Shown one piece after another: positions 15,278-24,961 of a DNA stretch of 64,000 nucleotides. Source of the stretch: Tenacibaculum jejuense (GTDB lineage: Bacteria > Bacteroidota > Bacteroidia > Flavobacteriales > Flavobacteriaceae); the NCBI RefSeq assembly GCF_900198195.1, contig NZ_LT899436.1:2695001-2759000 (forward strand), in the 5' to 3' direction. Each line of letters begins with the position of its first letter. Within the stretch, counting starts at the first letter, position 1. A program made the position numbers and the translations under genes. The notes under the pieces are model-generated. The model did no database searches. It was not told where the DNA came from and was given only the letters and a program-made list of their open reading frames with translations.

Positions 15278-17527
15278 ATGAGAAAGTTATCAACTTTACT
15301 ACTAACTGTGATGTTAATCACTACTTCAGTATATGCTCAAGAGGCTCAAAAAGATACTGAAAAAGAACCTCAAAAGGGACATACAGATAATAATAAATTC
15401 CGACAATTAAAAGATGTTCTAGCTACACCTAATTCAAATAGAACAGCTTCTGGTGCTCCTGGTCACCAGTATACGCAACAAAAAGTTGACTATGTAATGA
15501 ACCTTCGTTTAGATGAAGAAAACAACAAACTATACGGAGACGAAACAATTACTTATGCTAATAACTCAAAAGATCACTTAGAATATTTATGGTTACAATT
15601 AGACCAAAATATGCGTGCTCCAGATTCTAAAACTCCGTTAGCTAGTTCAAATAATCTTCGTTCATTCCAGACTCCTGAAGATTTTGTAGGTAAAAATATG
15701 GGAGCTGAGAAAGATTTTGGTTTCAAAATAGAAGCTGTTAAATATGAAGATGGAAGAGATTTATCTCATACTATTAACGGTACTATGATGCGTATCAATT
15801 TAACAAAACCTTTAGCTCCTGGTAGTACTTTTACTTTCAAGATAAAGTGGAACTATTTAATTAACAATGTAGTTACTGATGGTGGTCGTTCTGGAGTTGA
15901 AGAATTCTCTGATGGTAACAAAGCATTTACAATTGCTCAGTTTTTCCCAAGATTATGTGTATATAATAATGTAGAAGGTTGGCAAAATATGCAATTCTGG
16001 GGACGTAGTGAGTTTGCTTTAGAATTCGGTGATTATGACGTAAAACTTACAGTTCCAGCTGATCATATTTTAGATGCAACAGGAGAATTACAAAACGAAA
16101 AAGAAGTACTTACCAAAGAACAACGTAGCAGATGGGCTAAAGCTAAAAAGTCTTTTAAAGATCCAGTTTTAATTGTTACTCAAAAAGAAGCAGAAGAAAA
16201 CGAGAAAAAAAGAAGTACTAAGACAAAAACTTGGCATTTTAAAGCTAAAAATGTTAGAGATTATGCCTTCGCAACATCGAGAAAATATATTTGGGATGCA
16301 ATGGCTGTAGATATCAATGGTAAAACAGTTATCGCTCTTTCTATGTATCCTAAAGAAGGAAATCCATTATGGGAAGAACATTCTACTAGAACTATAGCTA
16401 ATACGTTAGAAGAGTATTCTAAATTAACTTTTGATTATCCTTATCCTAAGGCTTCATCTATTAATGCTAATGATGGAATGGGAATGGAATACCCTATGAT
16501 TTGTTTTAATTTTGGTCGTCCAAACCCAGATGGTTCATATTCTCAACGTTTGAAAAAGGGAATGATTGGTGTAATTACTCATGAAGTTGGTCATAACTTT
16601 TTCCCTATGATTGTTAACTCAGATGAACGTCAATGGACTTGGATGGATGAAGGATTAAATTCATTTGTACAAATATTAGCTGAATTTGATTATGATGCTG
16701 AATTGTTTGCTAAAAATCCAACTAAAAATATTACTCGTTACATGGGTATAGATCAAAACAATTTATCTCCAATTATGTCGCAAGGTGATTATGTAAAGAA
16801 CTTTGGACCTAATGCATACACCAAACCAGCTGCTGGATTATACATGCTTAGAAAAACAATAATGGGACCTGAATTATTTGATTTCGCATTTAGAACATAT
16901 TCTAAACGTTGGATGTTCAAACATCCTACACCAGCAGACTTCTTTAGAACTATGGAAGATGCTTCTGGAATGGATTTAGATTGGTTCTGGAGAGGTTGGT
17001 TTTACACAACTGATTACTGTGATATGGGGATTAAAGAAGTAAAACAATTATACCTTACAGATAAGAAGAGTAAACGTATACAAAATGCAATAAAAACAAA
17101 CCCTCGAGCTAAAGCATATTTCGATTCTTTAGGTACATTAGTTTACATAACAGATAAAAAAGAAGATGCTAATAGCGATGAAATTGCAAAATACATTAAA
17201 GGTTTACCAGCTGATCAGAAAGCAAAATTAAAAGAAATTCCTAAATATATGTATCAGGTTCAATTTGAAAAGCCAGGCGGATTAGTTTTACCTTTAATTG
17301 TAGAATTAACCTATACTGATGGTACAAAAAAACGTGAGCAATTTCCTGCTGAAATTTGGCGTAAAGATGATACTAAAGCGTTTAGAATCTTTACTTCTAC
17401 TAAAGAAATTAAGAGTATTATTGTAGATCCAGATGCTGAAACAGCAGACATTGATACTTCTAATAATTCATGGCCAAAGAAAACTCAAAATAAATTCAAT
17501 AGTTTTAAAAATAAAACTAAAGGATAA
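15278..17527 (+). CDS. M1 family zinc metallopeptidase, copy 2
   Basis: The 749-residue protein is closely similar to the preceding gene along its full length. It has a signal peptide ending VYAQ, GMGMEYPMICFN in place of GAMEN, HEVGHNFFPMIVNSDER with WMDEGLN completing the zinc site, and WFWRGWFYTTD. It carries an extra segment near residues 590-650 (LTDKKSKRIQNAI to KAKLKEIPKY) that copy 1 lacks. It is a tandem duplicate with its own upstream region and terminator, so the two may be regulated separately. Confidence 0.88.
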   Translation: MRKLSTLLLTVMLITTSVYAQEAQKDTEKEPQKGHTDNNKFRQLKDVLATPNSNRTASGAPGHQYTQQKVDYVMNLRLDEENNKLYGDETITYANNSKDHLEYLWLQLDQNMRAPDSKTPLASSNNLRSFQTPEDFVGKNMGAEKDFGFKIEAVKYEDGRDLSHTINGTMMRINLTKPLAPGSTFTFKIKWNYLINNVVTDGGRSGVEEFSDGNKAFTIAQFFPRLCVYNNVEGWQNMQFWGRSEFALEFGDYDVKLTVPADHILDATGELQNEKEVLTKEQRSRWAKAKKSFKDPVLIVTQKEAEENEKKRSTKTKTWHFKAKNVRDYAFATSRKYIWDAMAVDINGKTVIALSMYPKEGNPLWEEHSTRTIANTLEEYSKLTFDYPYPKASSINANDGMGMEYPMICFNFGRPNPDGSYSQRLKKGMIGVITHEVGHNFFPMIVNSDERQWTWMDEGLNSFVQILAEFDYDAELFAKNPTKNITRYMGIDQNNLSPIMSQGDYVKNFGPNAYTKPAAGLYMLRKTIMGPELFDFAFRTYSKRWMFKHPTPADFFRTMEDASGMDLDWFWRGWFYTTDYCDMGIKEVKQLYLTDKKSKRIQNAIKTNPRAKAYFDSLGTLVYITDKKEDANSDEIAKYIKGLPADQKAKLKEIPKYMYQVQFEKPGGLVLPLIVELTYTDGTKKREQFPAEIWRKDDTKAFRIFTSTKEIKSIIVDPDAETADIDTSNNSWPKKTQNKFNSFKNKTKG

Positions 17528-17548
17528 TTTTTGAATTATAATAAAACA

Positions 17549-17579
17549 AAAACCGCAATTTTTAAATTGCGGTTTTTTA
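17549..17579 (+). terminator. Intrinsic terminator after M1 peptidase copy 2
   Basis: ACCGCAATTT-TT-AAATTGCGGT (17552-17573) followed by TTTTT. Confidence 0.9.
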
Positions 17580-17603
17580 GTAGTAATTAATTTAAATCTA
17601 TAA

Positions 17604-18170
17604 ATGATACAGCTAATAAACTATATTAATAGCTACACAAAACTAAACAATTCTGAACTATATTATATAGAAAATAATTTCATTTATGAAAAATTTAATA
17701 AAGGTGAGCTTCTTATATCATCTCAAAGAAAAGTTAATTACATCTATTTTTTAATTAAAGGACTTGTAAAAGGCTTTGAATATGAAAATGGAAAGGTAAT
17801 CGTACAACATCTCATAGAAAAAAATAACTTCTTTACAGATTTTGAAAGTTTCATAAACAAACAAGTTAGTCATGAAAATTATCAAGCTATAACCAATATA
17901 GAAGTACTAAAAATTAGCTATGAAAAATTTCAAACACTTCAAGAGAAATCTCCGTCATTTCAAACTGCTTTAAATAAAATACTACAAGAATCTTTATCCT
18001 GTAAAATGGAACGTTTACAAGATTTTCAAAAATTAAATGCTAAAGAGCGTTATTTAAAACTTCTAAATAGCTCTCCTAATTTAATTCAAGAAGTGTCTAT
18101 AAGTGATTTATCATCTTATCTTGGTATAGAACCCTCATCTTTAAGCAGAATACGAAAACAAGTTTTCTAA
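17604..18170 (+). CDS. Crp/Fnr family transcriptional regulator
   Basis: The 188-residue protein has an N-terminal cyclic-nucleotide-binding-like beta-barrel (KGELLISSQRKVNYIYFLIKGLVKGF, then FFTDFESF) and a C-terminal helix-turn-helix, ISDLSSYLGIEPSSLSRIRK. It lacks the Cys cluster of FNR, so it is not an Fe-S oxygen sensor of that type. It lies 57 bases upstream of an SDR gene on the same strand and probably controls it, a common local regulator-enzyme pairing in Bacteroidota. Confidence 0.85.
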   Translation: MIQLINYINSYTKLNNSELYYIENNFIYEKFNKGELLISSQRKVNYIYFLIKGLVKGFEYENGKVIVQHLIEKNNFFTDFESFINKQVSHENYQAITNIEVLKISYEKFQTLQEKSPSFQTALNKILQESLSCKMERLQDFQKLNAKERYLKLLNSSPNLIQEVSISDLSSYLGIEPSSLSRIRKQVF

Positions 18171-18227
18171 CATTTGTCATTTTTTTCATCATTTTAAAAG
18201 ATCAATTTTGATATAAATTTTAAAATA

Positions 18228-19226
18228 ATGAATGAAACTTCTTTAGTAACTGGGGCTAACGGACATTTAGGCTATAATCTTTGCAAATTACTTATAGATA
18301 AAGGTGAAAACGTAATTGCAACATACAGAAATCCAAAAAACCGAAAAATTTTATCTGAATTAGGATGTGAAACTTTACCAGTTGACATTATGGATAAAAA
18401 CGCTATGATAAAAGCATTTCAAGGAGTAACTAATGTTTATGCTGTTGCTGCATCTTTTAAAATGTGGTCGAAAAACCCCATAAAAGATATTTATGAAAAT
18501 AATGTAGAAGGCACAAGAAAATTGTTTGAAGCAGCTAACGAAAGTAGTGTAAAAAATATTGTTTATGTGAGTTCTGTAGCTTCATTAGACTTTACTAAAC
18601 TTCCAGCAAAAGAAAGTAATGGTTACAATACTGATCGAAGAAATTGGTATTACAATTCTAAAAATGATTCAGATAAATTAGCTTTAGAGTTGGGTAAAAA
18701 ATTTAATATTAGGACTGTACTTATTTTACCATCAGCTATGATTGGTAGAAAAGCACATCAATTAAGCTACTCCAATCGATTAGTAAAACAGATTTTAGAT
18801 GGTGAAATGATCGCTGATACAAATATTACTTTAAACTGGATTGATGTTAAAGATGTTGCATTAGGAGCTTACTCAGCAATGAAAAAAGGAAGAAATGGTG
18901 AACGTTATATTTTGGCGAATGAAAAACATACTTCTATTCAAGAAAGTGTAGCTATAGCAGCAAAAATATTTCCTGATTTGAAATTAAAAACTCCTCCAAA
19001 AATACCGAAACCATTACTATACATAATTGCCTTCTTTATGAAAACAGGAAGTTTAATAACTGGAAAAGAACCACTATTACAAAAAGAATATATTGATATG
19101 TTTTATGGTTTAAAACAGGATTATGACATTAATAAAGCCAAAACTGAATTAAATTTCAGTCCTAAATCGAGTAAAAAAGCTCTAACTGAAGCTCTTAATT
19201 ATATCAAAAATGAATGGAAACACTAA
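18228..19226 (+). CDS. NAD-dependent epimerase/dehydratase-family (extended SDR) protein
   Basis: The 332-residue protein has the Rossmann motif TGANGHLGYNL at the N-terminus and VYVSSVASL. The catalytic Tyr-x3-Lys is in YNSKNDSDKLAL, shifted (YYNSKNDSDK) from the usual YxxxK, so I place it tentatively. The closest match is dihydroflavonol-4-reductase-like or sterol-dehydrogenase-like extended SDRs that reduce aldehydes or ketones. The substrate is unknown. The gap after it (19227-19638) holds the threonine leader region. Confidence 0.78.
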   Translation: MNETSLVTGANGHLGYNLCKLLIDKGENVIATYRNPKNRKILSELGCETLPVDIMDKNAMIKAFQGVTNVYAVAASFKMWSKNPIKDIYENNVEGTRKLFEAANESSVKNIVYVSSVASLDFTKLPAKESNGYNTDRRNWYYNSKNDSDKLALELGKKFNIRTVLILPSAMIGRKAHQLSYSNRLVKQILDGEMIADTNITLNWIDVKDVALGAYSAMKKGRNGERYILANEKHTSIQESVAIAAKIFPDLKLKTPPKIPKPLLYIIAFFMKTGSLITGKEPLLQKEYIDMFYGLKQDYDINKAKTELNFSPKSSKKALTEALNYIKNEWKH

Positions 19227-19441
19227 TTTTTTAAAAAAACATCATTTTTATGATATTAAAAATAACTTAGAATCTAAATCGATATAGAATTAATAAATAC
19301 ACATCTTAAACCTTATTAAATTATCAAATCAACACTAAACAAAACAATACTCTTTATTATTCTCATGTTTAAACCTACTTTTTTATCGTCTAAAAAGTAC
19401 TGTCATTTTTTTATTTGAAAATTAATAGTACTTTTATCGAC

Positions 19442-19540
19442 GTGAAAGCGAATAAAAAAAATACATCTTTTCTTAAAAACGTAACTACTACGTTAAGATT
19501 CGCTTACACAACTATTTCTACTATTATTACGACCCTTTAG
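19442..19540 (+). CDS. thrL: Putative threonine-operon leader peptide (32 residues, Thr/Ile-rich)
   Basis: A GTG at 19442 opens 32 codons ending at TAG (19538-19540). Nine codons are Thr (residues 8, 15-17, 23, 24, 27, 30, 31) and three are Ile (25, 28, 29); the end reads TTISTIITTL. It ends inside an intrinsic terminator (19530-19554), about 100 bases before thrA. This is the layout of a translational attenuator sensing charged tRNA-Thr/Ile, as in the enterobacterial thr operon. RNA around the start can also pair: AAGCGAAT (19446-19453) with ATTCGCTT (19498-19505), enclosing the hairpin AACGTA/TACGTT (19478-19494). No homologue was searched. Confidence 0.75.
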   Translation: MKANKKNTSFLKNVTTTLRFAYTTISTIITTL

Positions 19541-19554
19541 GGGTTGTTTTTCTA
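19530..19554 (+). terminator. Attenuator terminator of the thr operon leader
   Basis: CGACCC pairs with GGGTTG (one G-U pair) around a short loop and is followed by TTTTTCT. The leader stop codon lies in the loop, and the last Thr codons form part of the 5' arm. A ribosome stalled at those codons would therefore mask the hairpin and let transcription enter thrA. Confidence 0.7.
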
Positions 19555-19638
19555 CATATAATTCTCGGTATAGGTCTTTTTAAAAAAGACTAAAAGTTAA
19601 ATCACAATTAGTAATCATTCTACCTTAATTCACATAAA

Positions 19639-22080
19639 ATGAAAGTCCTAAAATTCGGAGGTTCATCAGTTAAAGATTATCAAAACATACAAAAAGTTTT
19701 GAATATCATTGAAGAAAAATCAAAAGAAGATCAATTAGCAGTAGTAGTTTCTGCATTTGGTAAAACTACAGATACTCTATTAAAAAGTGCACAATTAGCA
19801 AAGAGTAAAGATGAAAGTTATTTGACCTTAATTAATGAGGTTGAACGACATCATTTCGAAACTATTGAAAATTTAATTGGTAATAATTCTCACAACGTCA
19901 TAGAACGAACAAATGAATTATTCAATCAATTAAAAACTCTACATAAGGGGTGTTATTTATTAGAAGAACTTTCACCTAAAGCTAAAGCTATTATTAGTAG
20001 TTTCGGTGAACGTTTATCTTCTTACATTATTTCTGAAGCTGCTAAAGAACGTTTAAATGCAACGTTTAAAGACAGTCAAGAGTTAATTATTACTGACAAT
20101 AATTATTTAAAAGCTCAGGTAGATTTTGAAACAACATATAGTAACTGTTCTTCTTATTTTAACGAAAATGATTTTCAGGTAGTAGTTTTACCTGGTTTTA
20201 TTGCAAAATGTTATAACGGACAAACAACAACGTTAGGACGAGGTGGTTCAGATTATACTGCATCTATTTATGCGGCGGCTGTTCATGCGGAAGAATTACA
20301 AATATGGACAGATGTTAGTGGTATGTTTACTGCAAACCCAACTATAGTAAAACAAGCTGAACCTATCCGTCATATTTCTTATCAGGAAGCCATGGAGATG
20401 TCTCATTTTGGAGCAAAAGTAATCTACCCTCCTACTATTCAACCTGTAAGAGAAATGAGAATTCCATTAGTAATTAAAAATACTAATGCACCTAATGATG
20501 AAGGTACATTCATCACCCTAAATACTGATAAAAGTTCTTCTGTTAAAGGAATTAGTTATATTGAAAACATCGCTTTACTAACTGTTGAAGGTAGTGGAAT
20601 GGTTGGTATCTCTGGAGTTTCTAAACGCTTGTTTGAAGCTTTATCAGATGATGATATCAATGTGATTTTAATAACTCAAGCTTCTTCCGAACATACTATT
20701 TGTGTTGGTGTATTAGAAGAAGATGCAGAAAAAGCAGTTAGCAGTATAAATAAAAAGTTTGAAATAGAAATCAATCAAAAGAAGATAGATCCTATTCATA
20801 CAGAAAAAAACTTAAGCATATTAGCTTTAGTTGGTGATAATATGAAAAATCATCAAGGCTTAAGTGGAAAAATGTTTAGTGCTTTAGGAAAAAATAATGT
20901 TAATATTAGAGCAATAGCTCAAGGTGCTTCTGAAAAAAATATTTCTGCAGTAATTAAGCGTTCTGATGCCAAAAAAGCTTTAAATACTTTGCATGAGCAA
21001 TTCTTTGGAGAGCAAACAAAGCAGTTAAATTTATTTGTTACTGGAGTAGGAAATGTTGGAAATCGTTTTCTCGCACAATTACAACAACAGAAAGAATATT
21101 TACAAGAACAGCTTAAACTTAATGTACGAGTTGTAGGACTTTCAAACTCAAAAAAAATGTACTTCGATGAACAAGGAATCGATTTACAAAACTGGAAAGA
21201 TTTACTATTAAACAAAGGAGAAACTACAGGTTTAGATCTTTTTCATGCTAAAGCTAAAGCTTTAAACTTAAGAAATAGTGTATTTGTTGATAATACAGCT
21301 AACGAGCATGTTTCAAAAATGTACCAACAGTATTTAGAAAATAATATTGCTGTAGTTACTTGTAATAAAATTGCTTGTGCTTCAGAATTAAACAACTACA
21401 AAACATTGAAAAAAGTTTCTAAACAATTTAACGCTCCTTTCTTATTTGAAACTAATGTAGGAGCTGGTTTACCTATTATCGATACTTTAAAAAACCTTAT
21501 CGCTTCTGGTGATCGCGTTCATAAAATACAAGCTGTTTTATCTGGTAGTTTAAACTTTGTTTTCAACAATTTCAATAATACTAATACTTTTCATGATATT
21601 GTAGAACAAGCTCAGCATGAAGGATACACCGAACCAGATCCTAAAATTGATTTAAGCGGTGTTGATGTTGCTAGAAAAATTCTAATTTTGGCTAGAGAAA
21701 GTGGTTATGAACTGGAATTATCAGATATAGAAAATCAATCATTTTTACCACAAGAAAGCTTAGATACTTCAAACAATAAAGATTTTTATGAAAGCTTAAC
21801 AAAATTTGAATCGCATTTTCAAGAGATTTATGCTAAAGCAAATAATGAAAACTGTAAATTGAAATATGTTGCAGAATTTATAGATGGAAAGGCAAAGGTT
21901 GGTTTACAACATATTCCTCAGGATCATCCTTTTTACAATTTAGAAGGGAGCGATAATATTGTATTATTCTTTACAGATCGATATCCAGTACAACCGCTGC
22001 AAATTAAAGGTGCAGGAGCTGGTGCAGATGTTACTGCTTCTGGTATTTTTGCAGATGTAATAAGAGTTGCTAATAACTAA
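19639..22080 (+). CDS. thrA: Bifunctional aspartate kinase / homoserine dehydrogenase I
   Basis: The 813-residue fusion has an N-terminal aspartokinase (KVLKFGGSSVKDYQN; TLGRGGSDYTASIYAA; TDVSGMFTANP), two ACT regulatory domains in the middle (LLTVEGSGMVGISGVSKRLF; SILALVGDNMKNHQGLSGKMF), and a C-terminal homoserine dehydrogenase (VTGVGNVGNRFLAQL; NVGAGLPIIDTLKNL; EGYTEPDPKIDLSGVDVARK). It catalyses the first and third steps from aspartate to threonine/methionine. It is first structural gene of the thr operon, 98 bases after the leader peptide stop, and is probably attenuated by Thr/Ile supply. Confidence 0.97.
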   Translation: MKVLKFGGSSVKDYQNIQKVLNIIEEKSKEDQLAVVVSAFGKTTDTLLKSAQLAKSKDESYLTLINEVERHHFETIENLIGNNSHNVIERTNELFNQLKTLHKGCYLLEELSPKAKAIISSFGERLSSYIISEAAKERLNATFKDSQELIITDNNYLKAQVDFETTYSNCSSYFNENDFQVVVLPGFIAKCYNGQTTTLGRGGSDYTASIYAAAVHAEELQIWTDVSGMFTANPTIVKQAEPIRHISYQEAMEMSHFGAKVIYPPTIQPVREMRIPLVIKNTNAPNDEGTFITLNTDKSSSVKGISYIENIALLTVEGSGMVGISGVSKRLFEALSDDDINVILITQASSEHTICVGVLEEDAEKAVSSINKKFEIEINQKKIDPIHTEKNLSILALVGDNMKNHQGLSGKMFSALGKNNVNIRAIAQGASEKNISAVIKRSDAKKALNTLHEQFFGEQTKQLNLFVTGVGNVGNRFLAQLQQQKEYLQEQLKLNVRVVGLSNSKKMYFDEQGIDLQNWKDLLLNKGETTGLDLFHAKAKALNLRNSVFVDNTANEHVSKMYQQYLENNIAVVTCNKIACASELNNYKTLKKVSKQFNAPFLFETNVGAGLPIIDTLKNLIASGDRVHKIQAVLSGSLNFVFNNFNNTNTFHDIVEQAQHEGYTEPDPKIDLSGVDVARKILILARESGYELELSDIENQSFLPQESLDTSNNKDFYESLTKFESHFQEIYAKANNENCKLKYVAEFIDGKAKVGLQHIPQDHPFYNLEGSDNIVLFFTDRYPVQPLQIKGAGAGADVTASGIFADVIRVANN

Positions 22081-22132
22081 ATTTCATATTTAAATAATCA
22101 GCAACAAACATATATTAACAGAAATGTAAATA

Positions 22133-23062
22133 ATGAATAAAATAAAGATATTTTCACCAGCTACAGTAGCTAATGTTTCATGTGGTTTCGATTGTTTAGG
22201 TTTTGCTGTAAATGACCTTGGAGATACAATGTCATTCACAAAAACAAAAGAAAAAGGAGTTAAAATCTCTAAAATCATAGGTGCTAATCTACCTTACGAA
22301 AGTGATAAAAATGCTGCTAGTGCAGTTGCGCTGGCTATGTTAGAAAAACATCCAGCAGATTTTGGCTTAGAGATTGAGATTCATAAAGGATATGCTCCTG
22401 GAAGTGGATTAGGTAGTAGTGCAGCTAGTTCTGCAGGTGCTGCTTTTGCTGTAAATGAATTACTTGGCAAACCTTTCTCTCAATTAGAGTTAACTAAGTT
22501 TGCAATGTTTGGTGAACAAATAGCCTGTGGTTCACCTATTGCAGATAATGTAGCTGCTGCAATTTATGGTGGTTTTATTTTAGTACAACAGTATTCGCCT
22601 TTAAATGTAATTAAAATTCCTGTTCCTTCTGAATTAATGCTTGTCGCTATTCATCCACAGGTACAAGTGAAAACTAAAGATGCTAGAGATGTACTTCCAG
22701 AAGAAATTCCTTTAAAAGACGCTGTCACACAATGGGCAAATGTTGGAGGATTAATTAGTGGTTTATATGCTAATAATTATGAAACTATAGCTAATTCACT
22801 TAAAGATATTATTGTTGAACCAGCAAGAAAACATTTAATTCCTCATTTTGACGAAGTAAAACAAACTGCTTTAGATTATGGAGCTTTAAGCGCTGGTATT
22901 TCTGGATCCGGTCCAACAATTTTTGCACTTTGTAAAGGGAAAGAAACCGCTAAAAAAGTACATCAACAAATAGATGAATTATATCAAAAAACTGGTATCG
23001 ATTATACCATGGTATTATCAAAAATAAACACACAAGGAGTAACCATATTAGAATCTAATTAA
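22133..23062 (+). CDS. thrB: Homoserine kinase
   Basis: This 309-residue GHMP kinase has the N-terminal substrate strand FSPATVANVSCGFDCLG, the ATP-binding motif PGSGLGSSAASSAGA and the C-terminal motif 3 SAGISGSGPTIFAL. It phosphorylates homoserine to O-phosphohomoserine. It lies between thrA (52-base gap) and thrC (2-base gap), which fixes the assignment. No start ambiguity was seen. Confidence 0.96.
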   Translation: MNKIKIFSPATVANVSCGFDCLGFAVNDLGDTMSFTKTKEKGVKISKIIGANLPYESDKNAASAVALAMLEKHPADFGLEIEIHKGYAPGSGLGSSAASSAGAAFAVNELLGKPFSQLELTKFAMFGEQIACGSPIADNVAAAIYGGFILVQQYSPLNVIKIPVPSELMLVAIHPQVQVKTKDARDVLPEEIPLKDAVTQWANVGGLISGLYANNYETIANSLKDIIVEPARKHLIPHFDEVKQTALDYGALSAGISGSGPTIFALCKGKETAKKVHQQIDELYQKTGIDYTMVLSKINTQGVTILESN

Positions 23063-23064
23063 TC

Positions 23065-24348
23065 ATGAAATACTATAGTTTAAATAATAATGCTAAACCC
23101 GTTTCTTTTAGTGAAGCTGTAATACAAGGATTAGCTCCTGATAGAGGTTTATATTTCCCTGAAGAAATTCAACCTTTACCAAAAGAGTTCATTGCTAATA
23201 TTGATCAATATTCTAATGAAGAAATTGCTTTTGAAGCAATTAAACAGTTTGTTGGAGATGAAATTCCAAAAGAAACTTTACAAAAAATCGTTTCTGAAAC
23301 TATTAATTTTGATTTTCCTGTGGTTTCTTTAGAAGAAAACATTGGAGCTCTAGAATTATTTCATGGTCCTACTCTAGCCTTTAAAGATGTTGGAGCTAGA
23401 TTTATGGCTAGATGTTTAGGCTACTTTAATTCTCAGAATCCAGATAAAGTAACTGTTTTGGTTGCAACATCTGGAGATACTGGAGGTGCAGTTGCTAATG
23501 GTTTTTTAGGTGTCAATGGTGTTGATGTTGTCATACTGTACCCAAGTGGTAAAGTGAGTGATATTCAAGAAAAACAATTAACTACTTTAGGTAAAAATAT
23601 TACTGCTTTAGAAGTTCATGGGGTTTTTGATGACTGCCAAGATATGGTTAAATCTGCTTTTTTAGACGAAGGGATTTCAAGACAATTAACTTCTGCAAAC
23701 TCTATAAATGTAGCACGTTGGTTACCGCAAATGTTCTATTATTTCTTTGCTTACAAACAACTATACAAACAACATTCAGATATTGTTTTCTCTGTGCCAA
23801 GTGGAAATTTTGGAAATATTTGTGCTGGAATGATGGCACAAAAATTAGGTTTACCTATTAAACATTTTGTTGCTGCTACAAATGTAAATGACACTGTTCC
23901 TCAATTTATGAAGGCAGGGAAATACGAACCTAAAGCTTCTACAGCTACAATATCTAATGCAATGGATGTTGGAAATCCGAGTAATTTTATTAGAATTCAA
24001 AAGTTATTTAACAACGATTTTCAAGATTTAAAAACTAGATTTTCTTCTTTTTCATTTTCAGATGATCTTACTAAAGATGCAATGAAAAGAATTTACAACA
24101 CGTCTAATTACGTAGCAGACCCTCATGGTGCTGTTGGTTATTTAGGTTTAGAAACTTATGGTTTACAAGAGAAAGAGTTTGGTGTGTTTTTAGAAACTGC
24201 ACATCCTGTAAAATTTTTAGATGTGGTTGAGGAAACATTATCTCAAAAAATTCCTATTCCAGAAGAAATTCAAGAAATCATAACCAAAAAGAAAGAATCA
24301 ATTCAAATTAGTACTTACGATGAATTAAAGTCTTTTTTGAATTCATAA
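23065..24348 (+). CDS. thrC: Threonine synthase
   Basis: The 427-residue PLP enzyme is of the threonine synthase family: FHGPTLAFKDVGARFMAR with the Schiff-base Lys, VATSGDTGGAVANGF, VPSGNFGNICAG, and DPHGAVGYLGLE in the C-terminal part. It converts O-phosphohomoserine to threonine, completing the operon. The start lies 2 bases after the thrB stop, so the two are translationally coupled. A strong bidirectional terminator follows at 24353-24387. Confidence 0.96.
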   Translation: MKYYSLNNNAKPVSFSEAVIQGLAPDRGLYFPEEIQPLPKEFIANIDQYSNEEIAFEAIKQFVGDEIPKETLQKIVSETINFDFPVVSLEENIGALELFHGPTLAFKDVGARFMARCLGYFNSQNPDKVTVLVATSGDTGGAVANGFLGVNGVDVVILYPSGKVSDIQEKQLTTLGKNITALEVHGVFDDCQDMVKSAFLDEGISRQLTSANSINVARWLPQMFYYFFAYKQLYKQHSDIVFSVPSGNFGNICAGMMAQKLGLPIKHFVAATNVNDTVPQFMKAGKYEPKASTATISNAMDVGNPSNFIRIQKLFNNDFQDLKTRFSSFSFSDDLTKDAMKRIYNTSNYVADPHGAVGYLGLETYGLQEKEFGVFLETAHPVKFLDVVEETLSQKIPIPEEIQEIITKKKESIQISTYDELKSFLNS

Positions 24349-24352
24349 ATAC

Positions 24353-24387
24353 AAAAAGCGTTTCTAAAAAAATTAGAAACGCTTTTG
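24353..24387. terminator. Bidirectional terminator between thrC and a convergent gene
   Basis: AAAAGCGTTTCTAA (24354-24367) pairs with TTAGAAACGCTTTT (24373-24386). The A/T flanks make it work on both strands. Confidence 0.9.
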
Positions 24388-24407
24388 TTTATATTGTTAA
24401 GCTATTA

Positions 24408-24854
24408 TTACTTCTTAAATAGCTTTGTAATATCTTCAGCAGTTAATAATCTAGATACTTTTACATTTTCTTCAACATCTACAGGATTATCTCCACTAGT
24501 CATTTGAATTTGTAAGAAAGCTTCACCATCTTCTCTAGAATACTTTAACCAAACAATTTGTCCGTTTGCTTTCATTTTTAATGGGTCTCTTGGTACAGTT
24601 TGAAAACCTCCCATTATTCCATTATATAATTTATCTAAATCGTTATCTAAGTTTTTAAAACTAAAGCTTACATATTCATGTCCGATTGCATTAATGTTCT
24701 TAAAGAAGAAGTTGTAATCATTCTCACCAACCTTCTCTAAATACACATAACTAATTTTTCCTACAACCTCGCTTTGACTTGTTTCAATAAATTCGATTTG
24801 TGAATACACAGATCCTGAAACAACTAACAATAATAACAATAAAGCTTTTCTCAT
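24408..24854 (-). CDS. Hypothetical secreted protein
   Basis: The 148-residue protein has a clear signal peptide (MRKALLLLLLVVSGSVYSQ). The mature part is a mainly beta, acidic protein (EFIETSQSEVVGKISYVYLEK; VWLKYSREDGEAFLQIQM) ending LLTAEDITKLFKK. I do not recognise the family. It is convergent with thrC and divergent from topB, and probably monocistronic and periplasmic. Confidence 0.7.
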   Translation of the reverse strand: MRKALLLLLLVVSGSVYSQIEFIETSQSEVVGKISYVYLEKVGENDYNFFFKNINAIGHEYVSFSFKNLDNDLDKLYNGIMGGFQTVPRDPLKMKANGQIVWLKYSREDGEAFLQIQMTSGDNPVDVEENVKVSRLLTAEDITKLFKK

Positions 24855-24961
24855 AATTCTTCTAATTTTAGGGATTCGTATTTTTATTAATTACTTTAAT
24901 AACGCCTAAAAATAGAATTATTATATCAATTTTACTATTTTTCGGCGATTAAAAATGAATA

